A DNA stretch of 64,000 bases from positions 1 through 64,000 of the forward strand of contig NZ_JSZE01000027.1 in the NCBI RefSeq assembly GCF_000802365.1. The letters run 5' to 3'. Under the pieces are notes generated by a model. The model saw only the letters and a program-made list of their open reading frames with translations. It had not been told where the DNA came from and did not search any database. Within the stretch, counting starts at the first letter, position 1, and each line of letters begins with the position of its first letter. A program made the position numbers and the translations under genes. The stretch is from Xanthomonas cannabis pv. cannabis (lineage in GTDB: Bacteria; Pseudomonadota; Gammaproteobacteria; Xanthomonadales; Xanthomonadaceae). This document shows positions 28,857 through 37,463 of this stretch, in pieces.

Positions 28857-31403
28857 TCAATTGGCCTTTTTCCTGCGCTTGGCCGGTTTCTCGCGTGGCG
28901 GCAGTGGCGCTTCGGGTGCTGCGCCATCCTCGGCCAGACGGAAGTCGATCTTGCGCTCTTCCATGCTGGCCTTGAGCACCAGCACGCGTACCGGATCGCC
29001 CAACCGAAATTCGCGGCCGCGGCGCTCGCCACTGAGCGTCTTGCGGATCGGGTCGAACTGGTAATAGTCCTGCGGCAACTGGGTGACGTGCACCAGGCCA
29101 TTGACCTTTGACTGGGTCAATTCCACGAACAGACCAAAGCCGGTCACGCCACTGATGACGCCGTCGAACTGGCCACCGACGTGCTTTTCCATCCAGGCGG
29201 CGCGATAACGCTCATCCACTTCGCGCTCGGCTTCGTCGGCACGGCGTCCGCGCTCGGAACACTGCAGCGCCAACGCCGACATCTGCCGCGGAGTATAGAT
29301 GAACTTGTCCGGGCTGGCCCCGGTCAAGGCATGCTTGATCGCGCGGTGCACCAGCAGATCGGGGTAACGGCGGATCGGCGACGTGAAGTGCGCGTACGCC
29401 TCCAACGCCAGACCGAAGTGACCGTTGTTCTCCGGCGAATACACCGCCAGGCTCTGGCTGCGCAGCAGCACCGACTCCAGCAACGCCGCGTCCGGGCGCG
29501 CGCGCACCTTCTTCAGCAGCTTGGTGTAGTCGCCGGGGCGCACCTTGCTCCACGCCGGCAGGCTGAGCTGGAACTCCTTGAGGAACTCCAGCAGGTCTTC
29601 GAACTTGCTCTCCGGCGGGCGCTCATGCACGCGGTACGGCGCGGGCACATGCATGCTCAGCAGATAGCGTGCCGCCTCGACGTTGGCGGCGATCATGCAC
29701 TCTTCGATCAGCTTGTGCGCATCGTTGCGCACCAGCATGCCGGCCTGGGTCACCTCACCGGTGTTGTCGAGCACGAAGCGTACTTCGGAGGTTTCGAACT
29801 CGATCGCGCCGCGCTGCGTACGGGCCTTGGACAGCACGTGATACAGCTGATGCAGGCGCTGCACCTGCGGCAGCAGCGGGCCGATGAAGGCCTTGGTATC
29901 GGCGTCGTCTTCGCCGACCGCCTTCCAGACCTGGTTATAGGTCAGGCGTGCGTGCGAGTTCATCACCGCTTCGTAGAACCGCGAGCCGGTCACCTCGCCA
30001 TCGCGCCCCACCTGCATGTCGCAGACGAAGCACATGCGGTCGACCTTGGGCATCAGCGAGCAGATGCCATTGGACAATGTCTCCGGCAGCATCGGCACCA
30101 CGAATCCCGGGAAATACACCGAGGTGGCGCGTTTTTGCGCCTCGTCGTCCAGCGGCGTGCCAGGACGCACATAGTTGGACACGTCGGCGATCGCCACCAC
30201 CAGACGGAACCCGTCGGCGTTGGGTTCGCAATACACCGCGTCGTCGAAGTCCTTGGCATCCTCGCCATCGATGGTGACCAGCGGCATCTGCCGCAGATCC
30301 ACCCGCCCGCCGATCATCTGCGGCTCGACCACCAACGGCACAGCGGCCGCTTCATCCAGCACTTCCTGCGGAAATTCGTGCGGCAGCTCATGGCCGTGAA
30401 TGGCCATTTCCACCACCAGCGACGGGGTGAGCTTGTCGCCCAACACTGCGATGATCTTGCCGATGGCCGGGCGGCGCGCGTCCGGCGGCGCGATCAGCTC
30501 GCACACCACCAACTGCCCTTCGCGCGCCTCGCCGATCCCATCCGGCGCAATCTGCACGTTGCGCTGGATGCGCTTGTCGTCCGGATCGACGTACGCCACG
30601 CCATGTTCGTAGAAAAACCGCCCGAGCATGCGCGACATGCCGCGCTCGAGCACGCGCGCAATCGCGCCTTCGCGACGGCCGCGGCGGTCGATGCCGGTGA
30701 CGTTGGCCAACGCACGGTCGCCGTGCATGACCTTGCGCATCTCGAACGGCGGCAGGAACAGATCGTCACCGCCCTCGTCCGGCTTGAGGAAGCCGAAGCC
30801 TTCCGGATTGGCGATCACGACACCGGCAATCAGGCTGGTCTGCTGCACCGGCGCGTAGCCGCCACGGCGGTTCTGCACCAGCTGCGCTTCGCGCACCATT
30901 GCAGCCAGGCGCTTGCCCAGCGCATCGATGCGATCGCTCAGGTTGAGCTTGTCGGCGATCTCTTCAGCAGTCTGCGGGCCGTCGCAGGCATCGAGCAGCT
31001 GCAGGATGGCCTCGCGGCTGGCAATGGGCTCGGCGTAGCGCAGGGCCTCACGATCGGCATGCGGGTCCTTGAACCCGGCATTGCCGGCCTGGACTCCTTT
31101 CTGCTGGGCGGCCTCGTTCTGGAAACGTTCCGGCAGCGGCGCGGCAGGCCCGCTCTTGCGCGGGTGTGGTGCGCGGGGAGCCGCCGGCATGGGCAGCGCG
31201 TCCGATGGCTGTGAGGCTACGCCGGAGGCTTTATCGGCAGCGCGCTTGTTGGCGGCCTTGGTCGATGCACCGGCGGCGGCGCGAACCAGGAAGTCCGGCA
31301 TCCAGCCTGGCAACTTCTGCTGCTCGGCGGTGCTGGACTCGGCTGCGCCGGTGGATTTGCGGCGACTCGGCCGATCGGAATCTGGGGTGTTTTTCTTTGT
31401 CAT
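28857..31403 (-). CDS. rnr: Ribonuclease R
   Basis: An 848-residue processive 3'-5' exoribonuclease that degrades structured RNA. Residues 1-115 are a basic, low-complexity extension. A helix-turn-helix-like region follows (ILQLLDACDGPQTAEEIADK), then the cold-shock domains (PEGFGFLKPDEGGDDLFLPP). The RNB catalytic domain has TIDGEDAKDFDDAVYCE (metal-binding aspartates), RLTYNQV and TSPIRRYPDLLVHRAI. An S1 domain (FDGVISGVTGFGLFVELTQ) is followed by a Lys-rich tail. Start MTKKNTPDSDRPSRRKS. Fully intact by length and motifs. Confidence 0.95.
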   Translation of the reverse strand: MTKKNTPDSDRPSRRKSTGAAESSTAEQQKLPGWMPDFLVRAAAGASTKAANKRAADKASGVASQPSDALPMPAAPRAPHPRKSGPAAPLPERFQNEAAQQKGVQAGNAGFKDPHADREALRYAEPIASREAILQLLDACDGPQTAEEIADKLNLSDRIDALGKRLAAMVREAQLVQNRRGGYAPVQQTSLIAGVVIANPEGFGFLKPDEGGDDLFLPPFEMRKVMHGDRALANVTGIDRRGRREGAIARVLERGMSRMLGRFFYEHGVAYVDPDDKRIQRNVQIAPDGIGEAREGQLVVCELIAPPDARRPAIGKIIAVLGDKLTPSLVVEMAIHGHELPHEFPQEVLDEAAAVPLVVEPQMIGGRVDLRQMPLVTIDGEDAKDFDDAVYCEPNADGFRLVVAIADVSNYVRPGTPLDDEAQKRATSVYFPGFVVPMLPETLSNGICSLMPKVDRMCFVCDMQVGRDGEVTGSRFYEAVMNSHARLTYNQVWKAVGEDDADTKAFIGPLLPQVQRLHQLYHVLSKARTQRGAIEFETSEVRFVLDNTGEVTQAGMLVRNDAHKLIEECMIAANVEAARYLLSMHVPAPYRVHERPPESKFEDLLEFLKEFQLSLPAWSKVRPGDYTKLLKKVRARPDAALLESVLLRSQSLAVYSPENNGHFGLALEAYAHFTSPIRRYPDLLVHRAIKHALTGASPDKFIYTPRQMSALALQCSERGRRADEAEREVDERYRAAWMEKHVGGQFDGVISGVTGFGLFVELTQSKVNGLVHVTQLPQDYYQFDPIRKTLSGERRGREFRLGDPVRVLVLKASMEERKIDFRLAEDGAAPEAPLPPREKPAKRRKKAN

Positions 31404-31481
31404 TGCCCTAATGGTACCCCCTGCGGTCCTGACGTGGGCGGCAAGGCCGGCCCGTCCATGGCAATGGATGCAGGCAAGTTG

Positions 31482-31510
31482 TTGACAAGCCCGCCGGGAG
31501 TCTGCAAAAT
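31482..31510 (+). promoter_or_regulatory. Sigma-70 promoter of tRNA-Leu
   Basis: TTGACA at 31482-31487 is followed 17 bp later by CAAAAT (31505-31510). The tRNA begins 13 bp beyond the -10 box at 31524, so the transcript starts close to the mature 5' end. Confidence 0.75.
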
Positions 31511-31523
31511 TCGCGGCTCACCT

Positions 31524-31610
31524 GCCCAGGTGGCGGAATTGGTAGACGCACTAGCTTCAGGTGCTAGCGGGGGCAACTTCGTGGAGGTTCGAGTCCTCTT
31601 CTGGGCACCA
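31524..31610 (+). tRNA. tRNA-Leu (anticodon CAG)
   Basis: An 87-nt class II tRNA. The acceptor arm GCCCAGG pairs with TCTGGGC and is followed by ACCA encoded in the DNA. The D-arm has GGTAGACG. The anticodon stem CTAGC/GCTAG flanks the loop TTCAGGT, giving anticodon CAG, which reads CUG, the dominant leucine codon in this GC-rich genome. The long variable arm is GGGGGCAACTTCGTG-like and the T-arm is GAGGTTCGAGTCCTC. Confidence 0.97.
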
Positions 31611-31618
31611 GTTTAAAA

Positions 31619-31652
31619 AGACCTCCGAGCGATCGGGGGTCTTCTGGTTTTT
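31619..31652 (+). terminator. Intrinsic terminator after tRNA-Leu
   Basis: AGACCTCCG (31619-31627) pairs with CGGGGGTCT (31634-31642) with one wobble, and TCTGGTTTTT follows. It starts 9 bp after the tRNA CCA end. Confidence 0.85.
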
Positions 31653-31879
31653 GGGCTACGGAAAACGCTGGGCCCTGGTCGCTGCCGCGCCGCTCGCTGT
31701 TCTGCTGAGGCCCGGCACCGCGGTTGACCATGGTCATCGCAATCACCTCGCGCAGCGCAACCACTCAACCGTCACGTCACCACGTGGCAATCGCTCACCC
31801 GTGGGCGGCGATACATTCGCTGCCGTCATCCGCGTCAACGCCGGCAGCGCCCGCATCGCGCATGCTGCCGGTCGTTCGA

Positions 31880-33403
31880 TCACGGAACTGCTGTCATCCC
31901 CGCCGCGCGCAGTGCCTGTGCCCAGATCCGGTAGCCGGCCTCGCTGGGATGGGTGCCGTCGGGCATCAGGGCTTCGGGCAGGCTGCCGTCGGGCTGCAGC
32001 AGCTGCGGGCCGATATCGACCAGGCGCACCGCCGGGTCGCTGGCATACCGCGTGCGCAGCAAGCGGTTGGTTTCGGCAATCGGAGCACGCTGCGGATCGC
32101 CGGCAGAGCGGCCACGCGGCATGATGGCCATCAGGATGAGCTTGCTGTTGGGTAGACGACGGCGCACTTCGCTCACCACCGCTTCGACGCCCTGTGCTGC
32201 TTCGGCAGGCGTGCTGGCGCGCGATTGCGCGGTGCCGGTGAGGTTGTTGGTGCCGATATGCACAACCACCCAGCGCGGATCCAGGCCGTCGAGCTCGCCC
32301 TGGCGGATACGCCACAACACGTTCTGGGTGCGATCCCAGCCGAAGCCCAGGTTGAGCACCGGCCGCTTGCCATACAACCACTGCCACGACGCCGGCCCGC
32401 TGACGCGCGTGGCTTGCGGCGGGCCCGCCCAGAAGTGGGTGATCGAATCGCCGATCATCACCACCTCCGGCTTGAGCGTACGCGCGGCAGCCAGTGCGGC
32501 ATGATGGCGTGCGTACCAGTCGTAGGAGTCCTGTTCCAGCCAATCGACCGGCAGCAGCGAGGTCGCCACGTCGCGGCCGAGCTCGGCCACCGGCTTGACC
32601 GGCGCCTCCCCCAACAGCCGCGCCAGCGTGGGCTCGATCGCCTCGGCCAGCATGCGTTGGCCCTGGGTGTCCGGATGCAGGGCACCGGCGGCAGGATGGA
32701 AGCGCGTGTCGTAGAACAGCTCGGTGCGCAGCGTGCCGGCACGTTGAAACACCGCGCTCACATCCAGGTAGGTCACACGCGGGTTGTCGCCGTAACGCAC
32801 TGCCAGACTCTGGTTGACCTGCGCGTCGCGACGCGATTTCTCCGCAGAAACACCGCTGGGCAGCACACTCAACAACAGGATGTGGGTACGCGGCAGCTTT
32901 TGTTCGAGCGCGGCAACCACCGCGTCGATGCCGAGCTGAGCCTGCTCCGCGCTTTGGCCGAGATGGCCGGTGTTGTTGGTGCCGACCAGCACCAGCGCGA
33001 CCTTGGGCTGCAGCCCGTCGACTTCGCCATTGGCCAGCCGCCACAGCACGTTTTCGGTGCCGTCACCGCTAAAGCCCAGATTGAGCGCGCCGCGGCTGCC
33101 GTAGAAGGTCTGCCAGGTCGGCTGGAAGTCCTCGTCCGGCGCCTTGGATTTTTCGTAGTTCTGGGTGATCGAGTCGCCGATCAGCAGCAGCTTGGTCTCC
33201 GGATGCTGCCTGACCTGCTCCAGCACCTGCGCATGCCGCTGCGCCCACCAGGGCTCCTGCAGGCGATCGGTGGGGACGATCGACGGCGGCGGCGTCTGCG
33301 CGCTCGCTGCGGGGCAGACCAGCAGCAGCCCCCAACACACCAGCGCGAGCGCGATGGCGGATAGCGAAAGGCGAGGAAACACAGCGTGCAAAGACCGGAA
33401 CAT
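31880..33403 (-). CDS. Exported protein with two tandem SGNH/GDSL hydrolase domains
   Basis: A 507-residue secreted protein. Residues 1-35 form a signal peptide. Domain 1 (about 70-265) has GDSITQN with Ser78, then NLGFSGDGTENVLWRL and GTNNTGHLG. Domain 2 (about 312-505) has GDSITHFW with Ser320, NLGFGWDRTQNVLWRI, GTNNLTGTAQ and the DGTHPSEAGYRIW Asp-His pair. The domains are clear paralogues of platelet-activating-factor acetylhydrolase-like esterases, likely acting on acetylated saccharides. In domain 1 the residue three before the terminal His (His243) is Gly, not Asp. The start at 33403 gives the signal peptide; a longer open frame to 33559 does not. Confidence 0.85.
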   Translation of the reverse strand: MFRSLHAVFPRLSLSAIALALVCWGLLLVCPAASAQTPPPSIVPTDRLQEPWWAQRHAQVLEQVRQHPETKLLLIGDSITQNYEKSKAPDEDFQPTWQTFYGSRGALNLGFSGDGTENVLWRLANGEVDGLQPKVALVLVGTNNTGHLGQSAEQAQLGIDAVVAALEQKLPRTHILLLSVLPSGVSAEKSRRDAQVNQSLAVRYGDNPRVTYLDVSAVFQRAGTLRTELFYDTRFHPAAGALHPDTQGQRMLAEAIEPTLARLLGEAPVKPVAELGRDVATSLLPVDWLEQDSYDWYARHHAALAAARTLKPEVVMIGDSITHFWAGPPQATRVSGPASWQWLYGKRPVLNLGFGWDRTQNVLWRIRQGELDGLDPRWVVVHIGTNNLTGTAQSRASTPAEAAQGVEAVVSEVRRRLPNSKLILMAIMPRGRSAGDPQRAPIAETNRLLRTRYASDPAVRLVDIGPQLLQPDGSLPEALMPDGTHPSEAGYRIWAQALRAAGMTAVP

Positions 33404-33736
33404 GCGCGCACCAGAGGCTGGAGAAGCCACGATTGTGATCCGCGCGCGCCGCGCACCACAAGCGTGGACGCAGCCACCGCCATGTAAGGCTGCGAAGTCC
33501 TTGTGATGTGTCGGCGCCAGGCCACTGGCACGACACACCTCTGATCGCAGACCGCTCACGCTTGCTTAGGAGCGCGCTTGCGCGCGATGCGGCGTTATCG
33601 ATAACGCTTCATCGCGCGCAAGCGCGCTCCTACCTGGCAGCGGGAAGCAATCGCCTAAATCAAGCACTGGATAGAGCGCTGCGCACCTCGGGCCAATGGA
33701 GTCGGCAACCGGCGGCGCGCTGCCGGAACAGGCCGC
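33404..33736. other. Intergenic stretch holding a repeat hairpin (333 bp)
   Basis: It contains the promoter region of the SGNH gene (33404-33560) and the inverted repeat at 33567-33632, which may end transcription of the acyl-CoA dehydrogenase gene. No ORF or RNA gene is recognisable. Confidence 0.6.
33567..33632. repeat. TAGGAGCGC hairpin repeat, copy 1
   Basis: A perfect 23-bp inverted repeat (arms at 33567-33589 and 33610-33632; arm begins TAGGAGCGCGCTTGCGCGCG). A 20-bp loop contains CGTTATCGATAACG, itself palindromic. Related copies lie at 40234-40301 and 54364-54431. Confidence 0.85.
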
Positions 33737-34885
33737 TCAGCGCAGGCCGGTCTCGCTGCGTGCGATCACCAGACGCTGGATCTCCGAGGTGCCCTCGTAA
33801 ATTTCGGTGATCTTGGCGTCACGGAAGTAGCGCTCCAGCGGCATTTCCTTGGAATACCCCATGCCGCCATGAATCTGCACCGCCTGGTGGGTGATCCACA
33901 TCGCTGCCTCGGAGGCGGTGAGCTTGGCGACCGCCGCTTCGGTGCCGAATGACTTGCCCTGCCCCTTGAGCCAGGCCGCGCGCAGCGTCAGCAACAAGGC
34001 TGCATCCAGCTTGCACTTCATGTCGGCAATCTTGGCCTGGGTCATCTGGAAAGTGCCGATCGCCGCGCCGAAGGCCTTGCGCTCCTTCGCATACGCCAGC
34101 GTGGCTTCATAGGCGGCGCGCGCAATGCCCACGGCCTGCGACGCGATCCCGATACGCCCGGCATCGAGCACGCTCATCGCGGTCTTGAAGCCCGCTCCCT
34201 CCTGGCCCAGCACCTCGTCAGGCTGCGCGACGTAGTCGGCGAACTCGATCTCGCAGGTGGCCGAGGCGCGAATGCCGAGCTTGGGCTCGGTCTTGCCGCG
34301 GTGGAAGCCGGCACGCTCGGTATCGACCATGAACGCGGTGATGCCGCGCGAGCCCTTGTCCGGTTCGGTCACCGCGAACAGCACGATGTACCTGGCCACC
34401 GGGCCGGAGGTGATCCAGCTCTTCTTGCCATTGATGACGAAGCTGCCATCGGCCTGCCTGACCGCGCGGCAGCGCATCGCCGAGGCGTCCGACCCAGACT
34501 GCGGCTCGGTCAGCGCAAAGGCACCGATGTGCGTGCCTTCGGCAATCGCGCGCACGTACAGCTGCTTCTGCGCCTCGGTGCCGTTCTTCAGGATGCCGGT
34601 GCAGAACAGCGAATTGTTGACCGACATGATGGTGGAGTGCGCACCGTCGGCGGCGGCAATTTCGATCATCGCCAGTGCGTAGCTGATCGGGTCCATGCCG
34701 GCGCCGCCGTACTCGGCCGGTACCTCGATGCCCATCAGGCCGTTCTCACCCAGCAGCTGGATGTTTTCCAGCGGGAATTCGCCACTGCGGTCGAACTGCT
34801 CGGCGCCGGGGGCGATCTTTTCCTGGGCGATCCGGCGGGCCACGTCCTGGATCATCAGTTGTTCTTCGGTAAAGCTGAAATCCAC
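33737..34885 (-). CDS. Acyl-CoA dehydrogenase (short/branched-chain type)
   Basis: A 382-residue flavoenzyme oxidising acyl-CoA to enoyl-CoA. The FAD-binding stretch is FALTEPQSGSDASAMRC followed by KSWITSG. The catalytic glutamate lies in YFRDAKITEIYEGTSEIQRL. The GTG start at 34885 (VDFSFTEEQLMIQDV) is preceded by a strong GGGAGGGG Shine-Dalgarno six bases upstream and aligns with the family N-terminus; an upstream extension to 35155 would cross the divergent gene. It is divergent from the SahR-like gene. Probable substrates are short or branched acyl-CoAs; the electron acceptor is ETF. Confidence 0.93.
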   Translation of the reverse strand: MDFSFTEEQLMIQDVARRIAQEKIAPGAEQFDRSGEFPLENIQLLGENGLMGIEVPAEYGGAGMDPISYALAMIEIAAADGAHSTIMSVNNSLFCTGILKNGTEAQKQLYVRAIAEGTHIGAFALTEPQSGSDASAMRCRAVRQADGSFVINGKKSWITSGPVARYIVLFAVTEPDKGSRGITAFMVDTERAGFHRGKTEPKLGIRASATCEIEFADYVAQPDEVLGQEGAGFKTAMSVLDAGRIGIASQAVGIARAAYEATLAYAKERKAFGAAIGTFQMTQAKIADMKCKLDAALLLTLRAAWLKGQGKSFGTEAAVAKLTASEAAMWITHQAVQIHGGMGYSKEMPLERYFRDAKITEIYEGTSEIQRLVIARSETGLR

Positions 34886-34977
34886 GTTCGACCCCTCCCG
34901 GGTATTGGCTGAGCGGCCATTGTAGCCACAACCATTCGCATGCGTATGTAGTTGACCCCGCACCCCGCCCCGCCGAA

Positions 34978-35007
34978 AATATCTCCATATCGCGATATAG
35001 AGATATT
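34978..35007. promoter_or_regulatory. 30-bp near-perfect palindrome, candidate SahR operator
   Basis: AATATCTC and AGATATT arms flank an inner ATATCGCGATAT core, symmetric about 34992/34993. Fourteen of 15 base pairs match; only 34986/34999 do not. It ends one base before the ATG of the ArsR-type regulator, leaving no room for a Shine-Dalgarno sequence. The symmetry and AT-rich arms fit an ArsR-family dimer site, so autoregulation is likely (inferred). Confidence 0.7.
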
Positions 35008-35008
35008 C

Positions 35009-37147
35009 ATGGATCTGGAAGACTGGTCGGCCCGCCTGAAAGTATTCGCCGACGCTACCCGAGTCCGCCTGCTGGCCTTGCTGGAACAGGAAGAACTCAC
35101 CGTGGCCGAGCTGTCGGCCATTACCCGACTGGCCCAGCCGCGCGTGTCCACCCACCTTGCCAAGCTCAAGGAAGCCGGGCTGGTGCGCGACCGTCGCGCC
35201 GGTGTGTCGGCGTACTACCGCTTCGACGAAGTGTCACTGGACCCGGCGCAACGGGCGCTGTGGCTGGCGCTGAGCACCGGCAGCGACGATCCGCTGCTGC
35301 GCCAGGATGCCGAGCGCGTGGCCGCCGTGCTCGCCAACCGCGCCGCCGACCAGAACTGGGCCGATTCGGTGGCCGGCGACATGGAGCGCCACTACTCCCC
35401 CGGGCGCACCTGGGAAGCGCTGGCGCGCACGGCGCTGCCCCTGCTGGAAACCGGTGACGTACTCGACATCGCCTCCGGCGACGGCGTACTGGCCGAACTG
35501 GTGGCCCCGCACGCCACCCGCTACATCTGCATCGACACCAGCGCCCGCGTGGTCGCCGCCGCCAGCGAACGCCTGCGCAAGCTGCGCAACGTGGAAGTGC
35601 GCGAGGGCGACATGCATGCGCTACCGTTCCCCGATGCCAGCTTCGACCTGGTGGTGCTGATGCATGCGCTTACCTACGCCGCAAAGCCGGCGCAGGCGGT
35701 GGCCGAATCGGCGCGCGTGCTGCGCCCGGGGGGCCGCCTGCTGCTGTGCAGCCTGGCCAAGCACGAACATCGCGCCGCAGTACATGCCTACGGCCACGTC
35801 AATCTCGGTTTTGCCGCCAAGGAACTGCGCAGGTTCGTCGAGAAGGCGGATCTGGAGGTGTCCAGCCTGGAGACGGTGACGCGCGAAAAACGTCCGCCGC
35901 ATTTCGAGGTGATCTCGTTGATTGCGGTGAAGCCGGGAATCGGGAATCGGGAATCGGGAATCGGGATTGGTGGAAAACAAAGACACTGCGGCGAGGAGAA
36001 CCGGACCATGACGCACGCGCGCATCCCCACTTCCGAATCCCCAATCCCGTTTACTTTGCCGTGGCTGCACCCCGAGCGCGCTGCCTCGCTGACGGACGCA
36101 TTGCGCGCACGCATCCTCATCATCGACGGTGCGATGGGCACCATGATCCAGCGCCACGACCTGCAGGAACCGGATTACCGCGGCACACGTTTTGCCGACG
36201 GCTACGACAGCACGCACGTGCATGGCCCGGGATGCGATCACGCGCACGCGCCGGACGGGCATGACCTGAAAGGCAACAATGATCTCCTGCTGCTGACGCG
36301 CCCGGAGATCATTGCCGGCATTCACCGCGCCTATCTGGACGCCGGTGCCGACCTGCTGGAAACCAACACCTTCAACGCCACCTCGGTGAGCCAGGCCGAC
36401 TATCACCTGGAACATCTGGTGTACGAATTGAACAAGGCCGGCGCGCAGGTGGCGCGCGCATGCTGCGATGCCGTCGAGGCGCTGACACCGCACAAGCCGC
36501 GCTTTGTCATCGGCGTGCTCGGCCCCACCAGCCGCACCGCGTCGATCAGCCCGGACGTCAACGACCCGGGGTATCGCAATACCAGCTTCGATGCGCTGCG
36601 GCAGACCTACCGCGAGGCGATCGAAGGCCTGATCGACGGCGGCGCCGACACCCTGATGGTGGAAACCATCTTCGACACGCTCAATGCCAAGGCCGCGCTG
36701 TACGCGATCGAGGAAGTCTTCGAGGCACGCGGCGGGCGCTTGCCGGTGATGATCTCCGGCACCATCACCGACGCCTCCGGCCGCACCTTGTCCGGCCAGA
36801 CGGCCGAGGCGTTCTATGCGTCGGTTGCGCATGGCCGGCCGCTGTCGGTGGGACTGAACTGCGCGCTCGGCGCAAAGGACCTGCGCCCGCATGTGGAGAC
36901 GCTGGCGCGGATTGCCGATGCCTACGTCAGCGCGCACCCCAATGCCGGCTTGCCGAATGCATTCGGCGAGTACGACGAAACGCCGGAAGAGATGGCGCAC
37001 ACCTTGCGCGAATTCGCGCAGGCCGGCCTGCTCAACCTGGTCGGCGGCTGCTGCGGCACCTCGCCCGATCACATCCGCGCCATCGCCGAAGCGGTGGCCG
37101 ATCTGCCACCGCGGCAATTGCCTGGCGCGCAGGAGCTGGCGGCGTGA
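35009..37147 (+). CDS. SahR-like ArsR/SAM-binding regulator fused in frame to homocysteine S-methyltransferase
   Basis: A single 712-codon frame. Residues 1-90 are an ArsR winged helix ([20 protein letters not shown], then [11 protein letters not shown]). Residues 140-305 are a class I methyltransferase-like domain ([34 protein letters not shown]). That pairing is characteristic of SahR, the S-adenosylhomocysteine-sensing repressor of methionine-cycle genes. No stop follows: a GGGAATC repeat (35936-35970) encodes [13 protein letters not shown] in frame and leads into MetH residues. The regulator part ends near 35940. Whether the full fusion is made, or the second part starts separately at 36008, is not decidable from sequence. 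Confidence 0.75.
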   Translation: MDLEDWSARLKVFADATRVRLLALLEQEELTVAELSAITRLAQPRVSTHLAKLKEAGLVRDRRAGVSAYYRFDEVSLDPAQRALWLALSTGSDDPLLRQDAERVAAVLANRAADQNWADSVAGDMERHYSPGRTWEALARTALPLLETGDVLDIASGDGVLAELVAPHATRYICIDTSARVVAAASERLRKLRNVEVREGDMHALPFPDASFDLVVLMHALTYAAKPAQAVAESARVLRPGGRLLLCSLAKHEHRAAVHAYGHVNLGFAAKELRRFVEKADLEVSSLETVTREKRPPHFEVISLIAVKPGIGNRESGIGIGGKQRHCGEENRTMTHARIPTSESPIPFTLPWLHPERAASLTDALRARILIIDGAMGTMIQRHDLQEPDYRGTRFADGYDSTHVHGPGCDHAHAPDGHDLKGNNDLLLLTRPEIIAGIHRAYLDAGADLLETNTFNATSVSQADYHLEHLVYELNKAGAQVARACCDAVEALTPHKPRFVIGVLGPTSRTASISPDVNDPGYRNTSFDALRQTYREAIEGLIDGGADTLMVETIFDTLNAKAALYAIEEVFEARGGRLPVMISGTITDASGRTLSGQTAEAFYASVAHGRPLSVGLNCALGAKDLRPHVETLARIADAYVSAHPNAGLPNAFGEYDETPEEMAHTLREFAQAGLLNLVGGCCGTSPDHIRAIAEAVADLPPRQLPGAQELAA
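35936..36050. repeat. GGGAATC repeat at the sahR-metH junction
   Basis: Four consecutive GGGAATC heptamers and a variant (35936-35970) form the left arm; a right arm with CCGAATCCCCAATCCCG is at 36031-36047. It spans the end of the regulator, the ribosome-binding site near 35992-35998 and the first codons of the metH part. Confidence 0.75.
36008..37147 (+). CDS. metH: Methionine synthase, homocysteine-methyltransferase domain (MetH part 1)
   Basis: From an internal ATG at 36008, preceded by GAGGAG about 10 bases upstream, the frame encodes 379 residues equal to the first domain of MetH. The barrel starts [19 protein letters not shown]. The zinc cysteines are in GLNCALGA and [10 protein letters not shown], which activate homocysteine thiolate. 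The folate and cobalamin domains are in the next gene, so the enzyme is split between two polypeptides. It transfers the methyl group from methylcobalamin to homocysteine. The same frame continues upstream into the SahR-like gene, so this entry is the alternative, separately initiated product. Confidence 0.82.
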   Translation: MTHARIPTSESPIPFTLPWLHPERAASLTDALRARILIIDGAMGTMIQRHDLQEPDYRGTRFADGYDSTHVHGPGCDHAHAPDGHDLKGNNDLLLLTRPEIIAGIHRAYLDAGADLLETNTFNATSVSQADYHLEHLVYELNKAGAQVARACCDAVEALTPHKPRFVIGVLGPTSRTASISPDVNDPGYRNTSFDALRQTYREAIEGLIDGGADTLMVETIFDTLNAKAALYAIEEVFEARGGRLPVMISGTITDASGRTLSGQTAEAFYASVAHGRPLSVGLNCALGAKDLRPHVETLARIADAYVSAHPNAGLPNAFGEYDETPEEMAHTLREFAQAGLLNLVGGCCGTSPDHIRAIAEAVADLPPRQLPGAQELAA

Positions 37148-37161
37148 TGCGGCAGGCGTGC

Positions 37162-37378
37162 CCTCATCCGCCCTTCGGGCACCTTCTCCCGCAGGCGGGA
37201 GAAGGACACAGCATGGCGGGGCTTGGCACAACGACACTCCATGCGCCGCGCCCGACCCTTCTCCCGCTGGCGGAAGAAAGACACAGCATGGCGGGGCCTG
37301 CCACAACGACACTCCACGCGCCGCGCCTTGCCCTTCTCCCGCCTGCGGGAGAAGGTGGCGCGCAGCGCCGGATGAGGG
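37162..37378. repeat. 75-bp tandem repeat with CTTCTCCCGC hairpins between the metH halves
   Basis: Units start at 37183, 37258 and 37333 (period exactly 75 bp; the third is truncated). Each begins CTTCTCCCGC with a matching GCGGGAGAAG arm, and units share ACACAGCATGGCGGGGC and ACAACGACACTCCA. The whole is bracketed by CCCTCATCCG (37161) and CGGATGAGGG (37369-37378). Confidence 0.85.
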
Positions 37379-37463
37379 CCGCCTTCCACCGCGTTCCCTC
37401 ATCTGGTCATAAGCACCAACACACCCAGACTGATCGCGGCGCCAACCTCCAGCAGGGCCTTGC

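Noticed and set aside
29181-31214. A 677-codon open frame on the plus strand opposite rnr
   Set aside because: It lies wholly antisense to ribonuclease R, whose motifs are complete. The translation is His-rich low-complexity with no start signal.
34886-35155. N-terminal extension of the acyl-CoA dehydrogenase to 35155
   Set aside because: It has no family similarity, crosses the palindrome and the divergent regulator, and the GTG at 34885 has a strong Shine-Dalgarno sequence.
37183-37360. The 75-bp tandem repeats as a CRISPR array or replication origin
   Set aside because: Units are contiguous without unique spacers, and no DnaA-box-like cluster is present. It fits an intergenic hairpin repeat better.
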